From Candidatus Hydrogenedentota bacterium (GTDB lineage Bacteria; Hydrogenedentota; Hydrogenedentia; Hydrogenedentales; JAEUWI01), in contig JAHBVV010000027.1 of assembly GCA_019637335.1 (NCBI GenBank), positions 37,270-101,269 on the forward strand: a stretch of DNA of 64,000 nt. Reading direction: 5' to 3'. Of the stretch, positions 25,904-34,665 are shown piece by piece. The translations under genes were made by a program, and so were the position numbers. The notes beneath the pieces were generated by a model. That model saw only the letters and a list, made by a program, of their open reading frames with translations, was not told the origin of the DNA and did no database searches. Numbering within the stretch: the first letter of the stretch is position 1; each line of letters begins with the position of its first letter.

Positions 25904-26938
25904 ATGAGCATAACCGACCACGGACTCCACATTGTTTCCGGCGACTCCGCAGGGGGCACATGGATTGCGGCGTTCAACGCGGAGCGGCGCCTTCTCGTCC
26001 ACCGGGACGCCCTTTGTACAGGGCCACTTGTTCAGACCCGAGATATCGCGAGGTGGGAGGAGCACCGCGACAACTACTGGCGCGAAACGCTGGCAGAAAG
26101 TTACCACGACTTTTTCGGCACTCCCGACGAACGCTGCCTCGCACTGGATCTGATGGCCAATCCTGAAAGGCTGGAAGGTGATGGGCCTATCTATCTCTGG
26201 GTTGGTAGCGATATCGGTGATCAGTTGTTCAATCTGTTCGCCATCAACTTGCTCTCTACGCTCGGTGTCGATAGTGATTTGATTCGCATCGTGCAGTTCG
26301 AGCCACCTGCCAAATGGACGTTGCCGTGCCTCTCGATGGCATGTCTCGCGCCAAAGGATCTCCGTGTAATTCCCACACCTACACAGCCGAGCCGGGACAT
26401 ACTTGAGAACTACCAGTCCGCATGGGCAGCCGTAACGGCGGATACGCCCACTGAAATCATGCGCTTTCTTGATCGGAGTCAAAACGCCAGCCCGCACGTG
26501 AGACATGCCTTGGAGCGTCTACTACGCCGCCACCCACAATTGGATTCAGGACTCCCTCTGTTCGATGAATGGCTACTCAAAAGCGTAGCAAAACACGGCC
26601 CCGCGACCGCAAGAGTTATCGGCGAAACACTCTGCGACATCTGGGTCGCCGGTGACAATTGTGGCGATAGCACGCTCTACAAGCGGCTACTTCGCATGGC
26701 CTCCCGCGACCTGCCCAGGCCCCTCGTCGAAATCCATGGTCCGACGCAACTGTACCGAGATACCAGCGTCGCATTGACCGATTTCGGAAAAGCCGTCGTC
26801 GAAGGCGGGGCATGCTCGTGGTCAACCAACCCCATTGACGATTGGATAGGCGGAGTACGCATATCGGCCGATGCACCGCCCCAGTGGATGGTGTCAAGAG
26901 AGGGAACGCTCCGGCGACTCAGCGATTTGGACGCTTGA
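25904..26938 (+). CDS. DUF1835 domain protein
   Basis: 344 residues from ATG 25904; a GTG 10 codons upstream is possible. The start LHIVSGDSAGGTWIAAF followed by ALCTGPLV and EEHRDNYWRE is the DUF1835 signature, an N-terminal domain often paired with a C-terminal helical region as here. The family function is unknown to me. The gene is visibly less GC-rich than its neighbours and uses A/T-ending codons more freely, which may indicate later acquisition. It has its own promoter and a hairpin just after its stop. Confidence 0.75.
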   Translation: MSITDHGLHIVSGDSAGGTWIAAFNAERRLLVHRDALCTGPLVQTRDIARWEEHRDNYWRETLAESYHDFFGTPDERCLALDLMANPERLEGDGPIYLWVGSDIGDQLFNLFAINLLSTLGVDSDLIRIVQFEPPAKWTLPCLSMACLAPKDLRVIPTPTQPSRDILENYQSAWAAVTADTPTEIMRFLDRSQNASPHVRHALERLLRRHPQLDSGLPLFDEWLLKSVAKHGPATARVIGETLCDIWVAGDNCGDSTLYKRLLRMASRDLPRPLVEIHGPTQLYRDTSVALTDFGKAVVEGGACSWSTNPIDDWIGGVRISADAPPQWMVSREGTLRRLSDLDA

Positions 26939-26948
26939 AGCGTTTTGT

Positions 26949-26968
26949 CTCAGACAAGAATGTCTGAG
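26949..26968 (+). terminator. Hairpin after the DUF1835 gene, weak terminator
   Basis: CTCAGACA and TGTCTGAG form an 8-bp stem with loop AGAA ten bases after the stop codon. There is no T run downstream. Confidence 0.4.
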
Positions 26969-27158
26969 CCCTGTCGAACGCCATCTTGTCTTTCGCGAGC
27001 TTCCTTTGGGAATCAGGCAGCAGCATTGTTCAGCTAAATTGTTGCGGTGATGCAAAACCACCCACCGCACCGCCAGGGTGAATCCCCCTGCGGACCCAGC
27101 CAGCCGCCACCATCCCATCCGTGGTCCAGAAATAACAGTGCTCTTTGCGCCTCCACCC

Positions 27159-28010
27159 CTACGCCATCGGCAACGGATGGTCCCAGAGCCCGCTGTACGC
27201 CTCCGCCGCCGGCCCTTCCTGGTACACGCAGCCATCCTCCGCCCATTCAATGGTCAGCACGCCATACACCAGGTGCACGTTCACCTTCCGGTTGACGCGA
27301 TCCGTGATCATCGACGCCAGCGCCGCGCCGCAGGATCCGCTGCCGCTCGCCATGGTAATGCCGCTGCCGCGCTCCCAGATACGCATCACGATATTATCGC
27401 GATCCACCACGTTGACGAATTCCACGTTGGTCTTTGCGGGGAAGCTGGGGTGCGTCTCGATCTTCGGGCCGATTTCCGCCAGGTTCACCGCCGTCGCGTC
27501 GTCCACGAAGAACACCGCGTGCGGATTGCCGATATTCGCGCAGGTCACATGCATCGTCGTTCCGTCCACTTCGATCGCCTCCTCCTTCACCTCGCCCGGC
27601 GCGCCGATCATCGGGATTTCGGACCGCTCAAACTTCGGGCGGCCCATGTTGGACCGCACCGAAATCACCCGGTGGTTCTCCACCTTCAGCTGCACCGTGT
27701 TCGGGCCGGCGAGCGTGTCGATCACGAACTCCGTCTTGTCGGTCAGGGACCGCTCGTAGACGTATTTCGCGAAGCAGCGAATGCCGTTCCCGCAGGTTTC
27801 CGCCTCGCTGCCGTCGGCATTGAAAATGCGCATGGCGAAATCGCCGCCGTGGCCCGGCTGCACTAGAATAATCCCGTCGGACCCCGCGCCCAGGTGGCGG
27901 TGGCTCATCCGCCGGGAAAGTTCCGGCCAGTCAACGTCGGGATAGTGATCCGCCTCGATGAAGTGGTAGTCGTTCCCGAGGCCGTGGAGTTTGGTGAAAT
28001 GGATATTCAT
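27159..28010 (-). CDS. dapF: Diaminopimelate epimerase family, second catalytic Cys replaced by Ser
   Basis: 283 residues, normal length for DapF, which interconverts LL- and meso-diaminopimelate for lysine and peptidoglycan. The first half site is classical: FNADGSEAETCGNGIRC with catalytic C73, and GNPHAV is present. The second half site, usually ETxACGTGA, reads ITMASGSGSCGAA, so the position of the second catalytic Cys is S222, with a Cys five residues later (C227). The enzyme might use Ser/C227, have reduced activity, or belong to a related racemase. It lies 108 bases downstream of a dapA-like gene on the same strand, supporting a diaminopimelate or related amino-acid role. The family call is firm; activity is open. 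Confidence 0.82.
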   Translation of the reverse strand: MNIHFTKLHGLGNDYHFIEADHYPDVDWPELSRRMSHRHLGAGSDGIILVQPGHGGDFAMRIFNADGSEAETCGNGIRCFAKYVYERSLTDKTEFVIDTLAGPNTVQLKVENHRVISVRSNMGRPKFERSEIPMIGAPGEVKEEAIEVDGTTMHVTCANIGNPHAVFFVDDATAVNLAEIGPKIETHPSFPAKTNVEFVNVVDRDNIVMRIWERGSGITMASGSGSCGAALASMITDRVNRKVNVHLVYGVLTIEWAEDGCVYQEGPAAEAYSGLWDHPLPMA

Positions 28011-28118
28011 GGGTACTTCCCTGGATCCGCCCGGGCGGGCGGCACTGCGTCAATGGCGGTGGCCCGAAGGGTCCACCAGCTTAGAATTCCGGTTGCGGCT
28101 GGACGCCGCGGCCCGCCG

Positions 28119-29108
28119 CTAAACCGTGGCCGGCGCGTACTTCTCCAGTTCGCCTTCGTAGAGGGCCTTGAAGCGCGTGTAGGCGTCGTCCGACAGCGGC
28201 TGCGGATCGGTGCCGTAGGGATTCGGGTTCATCGTACGGAAGCAGGGCTTGATCGGGAAGCCCTTTTCCGTGGAATAGCGCTTCAGGAAATCGACCGGGT
28301 TCCCGCACCCCTGGCAGAGCGCGTTAACCGAGGCTTGGGCTTCCAGCGCGCCCGCGCGATCCCCCGCGTCAAAGCGTTCCTGCACCGCATTGAGAATGTG
28401 CGGGTTCAGAATCGTGCCCTGGCCGATGGCCGCCGCCGCTCCGGCGTAAAGCCCGGCGTAGAACGCGGTCTCGCAGCCCACGATATAACTGAAATCATGG
28501 TCGCGCGTCGCGTACGTCAGGTTGAAGATCAGCTCGCCGTCGGGCGAGGAGACCTTGGCCCCGCAAACATTGTCGATCTCCGCCAGCTTCGCGAGCAGCG
28601 GCCCGTCCAGATGGTAAGCGGAATTGGACGCGGGCGGCTGGTAAATGTACACCGGCAGGTCCACCGCCTCCGCGATGGCGCCGAAATAGTGCAGGAACAA
28701 TTCTTCCTTGCTCCGCCCGTTGAAGTCGAGCGCCTCGGGAATGGTATGCACCACCCCGGACGCGCCCAGATCCTGAACGTACTTGCCCAGCTCGATGCCC
28801 TGCCGGATAAAGAGCGCCTCGTCCGGCCGTTTCGTATAGTCGCGGTTCCAGTGGCCGTTGCAGCCCACCAGCACCGGCTTACGCCCCGCCAGATGCCCGC
28901 ACACGTTCGCGGCGAGCTGTTTTACATCGTCCACATTGAACGCGTACATCTGGCCCATGCCCGCGCGGATAAAGTACGCGTTGATACCGCCTTGCCCTTC
29001 GAGGAAGTCCAGGAAATTGCGCTGGCCGGGATCGTCCAGGGATCCGTCCTCGTTGAAGGCGGTAAACGTCGGCGCAATGCTGCCGCGGATGTGATCGGGT
29101 ACGTTCAT
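28119..29108 (-). CDS. Dihydrodipicolinate synthase / N-acetylneuraminate lyase family aldolase
   Basis: 329 residues from ATG 29108 (MNVPDHIRGSIAPTFTAF). A TIM-barrel class I aldolase: the Schiff-base Lys is K185 in CGAKVSS and the catalytic Tyr is Y156 in YIYQPPAS. The substrate loop is not DapA-like: where DapA has GTTGE, this reads AGMGQ, so both Thr of the DapA proton relay are missing. It is therefore more likely a sugar-acid or neuraminate-lyase-type aldolase or dehydratase than true DapA, despite the downstream dapF. Upstream lie an IS element and, beyond it, a divergent solute symporter that may once have shared its control region. Confidence 0.78.
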   Translation of the reverse strand: MNVPDHIRGSIAPTFTAFNEDGSLDDPGQRNFLDFLEGQGGINAYFIRAGMGQMYAFNVDDVKQLAANVCGHLAGRKPVLVGCNGHWNRDYTKRPDEALFIRQGIELGKYVQDLGASGVVHTIPEALDFNGRSKEELFLHYFGAIAEAVDLPVYIYQPPASNSAYHLDGPLLAKLAEIDNVCGAKVSSPDGELIFNLTYATRDHDFSYIVGCETAFYAGLYAGAAAAIGQGTILNPHILNAVQERFDAGDRAGALEAQASVNALCQGCGNPVDFLKRYSTEKGFPIKPCFRTMNPNPYGTDPQPLSDDAYTRFKALYEGELEKYAPATV

Positions 29109-29237
29109 GATGGGGTGGCCTCTGATAAAAGACTCGGGTGAGATAATCGGGCGTTTGGAGCGGCGGGGCGCGGCGACTTCCGCGCGGCGACTCCGCGGCC
29201 GGGGCAAAAAGTATGACACACGGGGCGGCGCCAGTGC

Positions 29238-29245
29238 ATTATTTG
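29238..29245. repeat. Target site duplication, left copy
   Basis: ATTATTTG directly before the left end of the insertion sequence; identical to 30795-30802. Confidence 0.92.
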
Positions 29246-29290
29246 GGGTGAAGATCTGATATTACCGCTAATAGTGCTAGAGAAATATAG

Positions 29291-29365
29291 TTGTGGGTTC
29301 CAGGCTTGAGTCAGCTATACTAAGTGTTCTCAAGAACTTAGACCAACTCAACGAGGAACCCACAA
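29291..29365 (+). promoter_or_regulatory. Hairpin that buries the transposase start region
   Basis: TTGTGGGTTCC (29291-29301) is the exact complement of GGAACCCACAA (29355-29365). The latter includes part of the GAGGA ribosome-binding site and the A of the ATG. A second 6-bp stem (TTGAGT 29306-29311 with ACTCAA 29346-29351) extends it inward. RNA reading in from outside the element would fold this and hide the start, a known self-restraint device in other IS families. Confidence 0.6.
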
Positions 29366-30771
29366 TGATTGTAGAAGAGATGATAGATTCCGCCGTGGCC
29401 GAATACAAGATAAAATTGCTCGCGCATTGCGCGGAGGCGGCCGAATCCCCGCTTACGCCCGCCTCCTCTGCTTCGGTGGTTGCGGGCCTTCACGAAGCGG
29501 CGAACGCGGCGTCGAAGGCCGCGCTGCGCGTTTTCATCGCGTCCAAGGACGAGCAACGCGATGTTATCGAGGTTGGCGGGGACACGTACAGGGTGAAGTG
29601 TGTAAGCGAGCGCAAGATCCTCTCGCCGTGGGGCCCCGTTCGGATCGAACGCAGGCTCTTTCAGAATGCCAGGGACAAGACCCATTTCCCTCTGGATGCG
29701 GCGTGGGGCATGGCTGGCGAGTTCATGATGGCCGAGGTGCGCGAAGCGGTCGCCTTTGCCTGCCTCCATGTCCCGCCGGTGGAAGCGGCCCGCCTCTTCG
29801 GGAAATGCGCCCAGTTCCGCCCACACCGCACGCAGATGCTGGGCGCGCTCGAGGGCATTGCGGCCCGCGTTGGCGAGCACCGGGAGGTGCTGGACCGGCG
29901 CATACGCGAAGCGGAGGCGGCGCCGCCGGAGGGGCGGGCGCTGGTGATTAGCGTGGACGGGGCGAACGTTCCGCTCAGGGAGCCGGGGAAGAAGCAGGGG
30001 CGCCCGAAGGAGCGGCCCGGACACGATGACAGTGAAGTGGCCAAGACGACCTATAAGAACGCCATGGCGGGATGCATCTCGTTCTACGGGGCCGTAAAAG
30101 AAGGCCAAAAGTGCCCGCAGCGCCTGCGATCCCGCTATGTCGCGCATATGCCCGAACACCTCGCGCCAACCTTCAAGCGCCGCTTCGAGGAGGAGCTTTC
30201 CGCCGCCGAGGCCCTGTGCGCGCCCGATGTGATGAAGGTCGCCCTGTGCGACGGCGCGCGCAGCATCTGGAACTATATCGACGGGAACCCGCGCTTCGCG
30301 GGTTACGAGACCCTCATCGACTACTGGCACGCGGTCGAGCACTTGTCCCTGGCCGCCGAGGCCCTCTTCGGCAAGGGCACGGATGAAGCCACAGCGTGGT
30401 ACGACGAGTACGCGGACAAAATGCTCGAACGCGACGACGGTCCCAGCGCCGCGCTCAAGTCCATGGCCTACTACGCCAGAACACGCGAGCTTTCCAAGAG
30501 CCGCCTGGCAGACATCAAGGTCCAACAGACCTTCTTCGAGCGCAACAAGGCAAGAATGACCTACGCCGACTTCCGGCGCCGCGGCCTGCCCATAGGTAGC
30601 GGCCCCGTCGAGGCCGCGTGCAAAACTCTCATCAAGCAGCGGATGTGCCAGAGCGGAATGCGCTGGTCCAGAGAAGGCGGACAGAGAATCCTCGAACTGC
30701 GATGCTACGCAAAGTCAAACCGATGGGACGCGTTCTGGCAAGAGTATATGAACCTGCCGTGCGCCGCGTGA
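29365..30771 (+). CDS. ISKra4-family transposase
   Basis: 468 residues from the ATG at 29365, chosen for the GAGGA site 7 bases upstream; an in-frame GTG at 29293 has none. A DDE-type catalytic triad is visible: D198 in VISVDGANV, D296 in LCDGARSIW and E416 in GSGPVEAACKT. The ending SGPVEAACKTLIKQRMCQSGMRW-type region is the hallmark of ISKra4 transposases. An N-terminal DNA-binding region is helical. It catalyses excision and insertion of the surrounding element. The gene is intact, and its stop overlaps the right terminal repeat. Confidence 0.92.
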   Translation: MIVEEMIDSAVAEYKIKLLAHCAEAAESPLTPASSASVVAGLHEAANAASKAALRVFIASKDEQRDVIEVGGDTYRVKCVSERKILSPWGPVRIERRLFQNARDKTHFPLDAAWGMAGEFMMAEVREAVAFACLHVPPVEAARLFGKCAQFRPHRTQMLGALEGIAARVGEHREVLDRRIREAEAAPPEGRALVISVDGANVPLREPGKKQGRPKERPGHDDSEVAKTTYKNAMAGCISFYGAVKEGQKCPQRLRSRYVAHMPEHLAPTFKRRFEEELSAAEALCAPDVMKVALCDGARSIWNYIDGNPRFAGYETLIDYWHAVEHLSLAAEALFGKGTDEATAWYDEYADKMLERDDGPSAALKSMAYYARTRELSKSRLADIKVQQTFFERNKARMTYADFRRRGLPIGSGPVEAACKTLIKQRMCQSGMRWSREGGQRILELRCYAKSNRWDAFWQEYMNLPCAA

Positions 30772-30794
30772 GCGGTAATATCAGAACTTCACCC

Positions 30795-30802
30795 ATTATT
30801 TG
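30795..30802. repeat. Target site duplication, right copy
   Basis: ATTATTTG directly after the right end of the insertion sequence. Confidence 0.92.
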
Positions 30803-30838
30803 TCGCGGGCCCCGAGTTCAACCAGGCGTAATTCAGGT

Positions 30839-30869
30839 TTGACATGCGCCTCGTTCCATGGAATACCAT
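30839..30869 (+). promoter_or_regulatory. Candidate promoter for the symporter gene
   Basis: A perfect TTGACA (30839-30844) is followed by AATACC (17-base spacer) or TACCAT (30864-30869, 19-base spacer). It lies between the insertion sequence and the symporter, so the insertion did not remove it. Confidence 0.4.
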
Positions 30870-30920
30870 AGGCGGCTAAGTACTTGGAATTATCCAACCT
30901 GGCCTTTCGGGAGGAGTACA

Positions 30921-32624
30921 ATGCTCGGACTTTCCGCCTGGGACTGGCTGGCGCTCGGCGCCTATCTGGTCTCCATCGTCGTCATCGGTGTCTGGAGCGC
31001 GCGCCGGATCAAAGACACCGCCGACTTTTTCATGGGCGGACGCGGCTTCGGCAAAGTCTCCATGATCTTCTACTCCTTCGGCGCCGGCACCAGCGGCAAC
31101 GATGCGGTGGGCGTGGCCGCCAAGACCTACACCAACGGCCTCTCCGGCATCTGGTACGCCTGGCTATGGCTCTTCGCCACCCCCTTCTACTGGCTCATCG
31201 CGCCCGCCTTCCGCCGCATGCGCGCCATTACCACCGGCGACTACTTCGAATACCGCTACGGCCCGCTGACCGCCGCCCTCTACACCCTCGTCGGCGTGAT
31301 GCAGCTCTCCGTGAATATCGGCGTCATCCTGCTGGCCTCCTCCAAATTCATCGAGGCGATCTCCTATGGCGCCATCGGGCAGACACCCGCCATCATCATA
31401 ACCACCGTGCTCTTCGTGGGTTATGGCATGGCCGGCGGGCTCGCGGCGGCGATTATTACCGACCTGCTCCAGGGCATCCTGACCATCATACTCTCGTTTA
31501 TGATCCTCCCCGTGGCGCTCAAGCTGGTGGGCGGTTTCTCCGGGCTCCATGAAAAAATCACCGACGATCACATGTTCAGCCTCGTGGCCCCCGGCGAGAT
31601 AAACGGCTTCCACATCGCCATGTTCGGCCTCAACGCCCTCATCGGCATCGTCACCCAGCCCCACATCATGAGCGTGTGCGCGGCCGGCCGCACCGAAATG
31701 GACGGGCGGGTCGGCTTTTCCTGCGGCAACCTGCTCAAGCGCGTCTGCACCGTGGCCTGGATGCTCACCGCCCTCTGCGGCGTCGCGCTCTATATGAACC
31801 GCGAACCCGCCATCGAGCCCGACCTCGTTTACGGCGCCATGGCCCGTGAGCTGCTCCCCACGATCCTGCCCGGCCTCGTCGGCGTGTTCCTCGCCGCGCT
31901 CCTGGCCTCCGTCATGTCCTCCTGCGACGCCGCCATGGTGTCGTCCTCCGGCCTCTTCACCCAGAACTTCTACCGCCGCTACATCAAGCGGGGCGCGCCG
32001 GAAGACCACTATGTGACCGTGGGCCGCATCGCCGCGCTCATCATTGTTGTGGTCAGCATCGCCTTCGCCATGTCCGCTTCCGACGTTCCGTCGGGCCTCG
32101 AAACCTTCTGGAAGGTTCAGGCCATGATGGGCGCCGCCTTCTGGGTCGGCCTCTACTGGCGCCGCGCCACGCCCCAGGGGGCCTGGGCGGGCACCCTGGG
32201 AGCCTTCGCGGTGATGTACCTCACCAACACCCCCGCTTTCCACGCCTGGGCTCTAGCCAACCTCCCCGAATTCATGATATGGGGCGACAAATTCCGGGTC
32301 TCCTGGCAGATGTTCTCCTACCTCACCACGGGCTTCGGGCTGTGTATTCTCGTAAGCCTCGTTACGCCCCGCCTCCCCCAGGCCAAGCTGGACCGGTTTT
32401 ATGACTGTCTCCACACGCCAATTCAGGAGAACGAGCCACACGCCCCGGAACCCTTCACCCTGCCCCCTGGCGTCCTGCCGGACCGCGCCGAGAAGCTCTT
32501 CCCGAATTCGGACTTCGAATTCCCCAAGCCCTCCGCCATCGGCATGATCGGATTCTTTGCCATCTGGGCCTGCGTCGGCCTGATGGTCTGGTTCGTATTC
32601 GCCATGGCAAAGTGGGGAACCTGA
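30921..32624 (+). CDS. Sodium/solute symporter (SSS family)
   Basis: 567 residues from ATG 30921, behind a strong GGGAGGAG; longer upstream readings run into the promoter. About 12-14 membrane helices of the LeuT-fold SSS type: IKDTADFFMGGRGFG after TM1 is the classic SSS signature, FGAGTSGNDAVGVAAKTY lines the sodium/substrate site, and GLVGVFLAALLASVMSSCDA includes the Na2-site serines. A cytoplasmic Pro-rich loop precedes the last helix. Substrates in this family range from sugars and sialic acid to amino acids and acetate. The divergent aldolase/lyase gene beyond the IS suggests a sugar acid, but this is weak. A terminator follows. Confidence 0.88.
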   Translation: MLGLSAWDWLALGAYLVSIVVIGVWSARRIKDTADFFMGGRGFGKVSMIFYSFGAGTSGNDAVGVAAKTYTNGLSGIWYAWLWLFATPFYWLIAPAFRRMRAITTGDYFEYRYGPLTAALYTLVGVMQLSVNIGVILLASSKFIEAISYGAIGQTPAIIITTVLFVGYGMAGGLAAAIITDLLQGILTIILSFMILPVALKLVGGFSGLHEKITDDHMFSLVAPGEINGFHIAMFGLNALIGIVTQPHIMSVCAAGRTEMDGRVGFSCGNLLKRVCTVAWMLTALCGVALYMNREPAIEPDLVYGAMARELLPTILPGLVGVFLAALLASVMSSCDAAMVSSSGLFTQNFYRRYIKRGAPEDHYVTVGRIAALIIVVVSIAFAMSASDVPSGLETFWKVQAMMGAAFWVGLYWRRATPQGAWAGTLGAFAVMYLTNTPAFHAWALANLPEFMIWGDKFRVSWQMFSYLTTGFGLCILVSLVTPRLPQAKLDRFYDCLHTPIQENEPHAPEPFTLPPGVLPDRAEKLFPNSDFEFPKPSAIGMIGFFAIWACVGLMVWFVFAMAKWGT

Positions 32625-32650
32625 TCCAACACCATTCATCCCCACAACAA

Positions 32651-32684
32651 AAACCGGGCCGCCACCGCGCGGCCCGGTTTTATT
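32651..32684 (+). terminator. Rho-independent terminator after the symporter gene
   Basis: AAACCGGGCCG (32651-32661) pairs with CGGCCCGGTTT (32670-32680), followed by TATT. Confidence 0.8.
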
Positions 32685-32689
32685 GTGAC

Positions 32690-32977
32690 AACCATCCCGC
32701 CCGCGGCGGACCTTCGGCCTGTCCGCGGCAAAGTGAGCCCAACGCCAACACTCCCCCTGCCCCCATCAAAACCACCTCGAAAAGAAAGTGGCACAGCCGT
32801 CCCGGCTGTGCTCAGCGCCGAATGGCGCAAATGTAGGATGGCCGTCCCGGCTGTCCACCGCGCCAAAGGCGCAAAGGATCGCGGACATTTCCGCCCGCGG
32901 CGGACCTTCGGCCTGTCCGCGGCAACGTAAGCCCAGGTTCCCGAAAACCCCCGCGCCCTCTTCCGCCAACCCTACCA
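32690..32977. repeat. Gene-free block of dispersed palindromic repeats
   Basis: Contains two copies of a GCCCGCGGCGGACC... / TGTCCGCGGCAA unit (about 32692-32731 and 32889-32928). It also holds the segment AAGTGAGCCCA ... AAAGTGGCACAGCCG that recurs at 37141-37250, and two TCC-loop palindromes (32791-32811 and 32836-32856). No gene is supported, although several short frames are open. Confidence 0.75.
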
Positions 32978-34309
32978 TCAGGACCGGGCCCTCACCTCCA
33001 ACGACACCAATGACAGGTCGTCGTCGAACCGCGATCCGCCCCGAAACGCCTCCAGCGCCTCCATAAGCCGGTCCTGGCAGGCCGCAAGCGGACAGCCCGC
33101 GCCGCACTGGAGTTCCCCGATCAATCGGGGAAGGCCAAACAGCTTGCGATCCCGGTTCATGACCTCCGTAAGCCCGTCGGAATACAGGTGGAGCCGATCG
33201 CCGGGCGCCAGCTGGATTACCTGCTCTTCGTACGGTTCGCTGGCCAGCCCGATCGGCAGTCCGCCGCTCCGCCGCACCGAGGGCTCGCCGTCCCGCGGAA
33301 AATGGATTGGCCCCGGGTGACCGGCGGAAACATACCGGAACGCCAGCGTCTCCGTGTCCAGCACGCCGTAGATAAACGTGAAGAACTGGCCCGTCTCCGG
33401 ATCCCACGGGAAATGCACATTGAGCTCATCCGCGACGCGCGCGGGCGGGACGACGGTATAGTCCGGCGATTCCGGATCTTCCTCGCGCACCAGTGAGGAA
33501 GACAGGGCCTTGGGCGACAGAATCCGGCTGACGGAGACCGCCAGCAGCGCCGCCGCCGTGCCGTGGCCGGACACGTCCAGCAGATACAGCCCCACCGTCT
33601 TCCGGTTGATCTGAAAAATGTTCAGGATATCGCCCGCAAGCTCGTCGCACGGCTTGAACTTCCACGCAAAATCAACGCCCTTCACGCGCGGCAGCCGCTC
33701 CGGGAGCAACGAATGCTGGACGCGCGCCGCCGTCTCCAGGTTCCGCTTCATCCGCCGATTCATCCGGGTCAGCTGCTGGTTGGTCTTCTCGAGCAGCTCA
33801 AGCGCGGTCTGCACATCCGCGTTGGATCGCGTGCGATCGCTCACGTCGGACTGGATCGCGACGAAATGCGTGATCTCGCCGCTGTCGGAATGGACCGGGC
33901 TCAGCGATATCCGGTTCCAGAACGGCGACCCGTCCTTGCGGTAGCTGACAATCTCGGCCGTATAGGCGCGCCGCTCCTCGATCGCGTCCCGGATGCGCGT
34001 AAGCGTCCCCGGGTCCGTCTGCGGCCCGTGGATGAACCGCGCGCTCCGCTCGAGCACCTCCTCGCGCCCGTAACCCGTCTGCCGCTCAAACCCCGCGTTC
34101 ACGTAGACAATCGGATTTCCCGCCCGGCGGACGTCGAAAATAACAATGCCCTCGTTGCTGGCCTCCATCGCCCGCTCCCGCAGATCCAGCTCCGCACGCA
34201 ACCGCAGGTATTCCTCGCGGTACGCCTCCGCCTCGCGCGCATAGCGCCCCAGCTGATCGCGCAGGGACGCCGTGGTCTCGGCGGGTTCTGGTCGGGCGGA
34301 CGATGACAT
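32978..34309 (-). CDS. LOV-like PAS domain joined to a SpoIIE-type PP2C phosphatase
   Basis: 443 residues if read from the ATG at 34309; the frame is open further upstream but that part is Pro/Ala-rich and non-coding in look. A short coiled coil (~10-50) leads into a PAS domain with LOV-class features (NPIVYVNAGFERQTGY, GPQTDP, YRKDGSPFWNRISLSPV). The photoactive Cys of LOV domains (NCRF) is replaced by Ala (SARF, A90). A second coiled coil (~155-190) connects to the SpoIIE phosphatase (~200-440) with GD, LLDVSGHGTAAALLA and FDDDLSLV metal-site motifs. It would dephosphorylate a STAS anti-anti-sigma protein, such as the one encoded at 57204-57545. The sensed signal is unlikely to be blue light via a cysteinyl adduct. 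Confidence 0.85.
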   Translation of the reverse strand: MSSSARPEPAETTASLRDQLGRYAREAEAYREEYLRLRAELDLRERAMEASNEGIVIFDVRRAGNPIVYVNAGFERQTGYGREEVLERSARFIHGPQTDPGTLTRIRDAIEERRAYTAEIVSYRKDGSPFWNRISLSPVHSDSGEITHFVAIQSDVSDRTRSNADVQTALELLEKTNQQLTRMNRRMKRNLETAARVQHSLLPERLPRVKGVDFAWKFKPCDELAGDILNIFQINRKTVGLYLLDVSGHGTAAALLAVSVSRILSPKALSSSLVREEDPESPDYTVVPPARVADELNVHFPWDPETGQFFTFIYGVLDTETLAFRYVSAGHPGPIHFPRDGEPSVRRSGGLPIGLASEPYEEQVIQLAPGDRLHLYSDGLTEVMNRDRKLFGLPRLIGELQCGAGCPLAACQDRLMEALEAFRGGSRFDDDLSLVSLEVRARS

Positions 34310-34457
34310 GCTCGGACTCGCGGCCGCAATAGGCGGCGGGTTAATTGGCGTTGGGATGGTTGGGGAATGCCCCCTGATCTTAGCAGACCGGGCTTCATGC
34401 ATACTATGCCCGGAAGGCCGCCGGAGTTCCACCGGGTCCGCAATACGCCAATACCCC

Positions 34458-34649
34458 CTACTCCGCCGTCCAGAAGCGCGCGCGGGAGCCGCCCGGAGCC
34501 ACCTTGACCTCCAGCGCGCGGGCGCAACGCGGACAGTGGCCCGAATAGGCCGTCCCCTGCCGGTTCAGGTAAACCCGGCTGTACACATTGCAGCATTTGA
34601 AGAGGACCCCAATGAAGGGCCGCGCTTTTTTTTCTGGCGTCTCACCCAT
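34458..34649 (-). CDS. Small zinc-ribbon-like protein
   Basis: 63 residues from ATG 34649. A CC pair (19-20, FKCCNVYSRVYLN) and a CPRC knuckle (39-42) look like a one-zinc ribbon; I recall similar short proteins in planctomycete-type genomes. It lies 16 bases after a 66-residue membrane protein gene at the end of the pilT operon. Function unknown. The longer open frame upstream is not supported. Confidence 0.6.
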   Translation of the reverse strand: MGETPEKKARPFIGVLFKCCNVYSRVYLNRQGTAYSGHCPRCARALEVKVAPGGSRARFWTAE

Positions 34650-34665
34650 CGCGATGTTCCGATGT

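Larger units (their letters stand above)
29246..30794 (+). mobile_element. Complete insertion sequence, ISKra4 family (1549 bp)
   Basis: Bounded by 24-bp terminal inverted repeats (29246-29269 and 30771-30794, one mismatch, starting GGGTGAAG) and flanked by the 8-bp direct repeat ATTATTTG at 29238-29245 and 30795-30802. One transposase gene fills the element; its stop codon overlaps the right inverted repeat. Both ends, the target duplication and the transposase are intact, so insertion looks recent and the copy may be active. It separates a dapA-like gene from a symporter gene. Confidence 0.95.
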
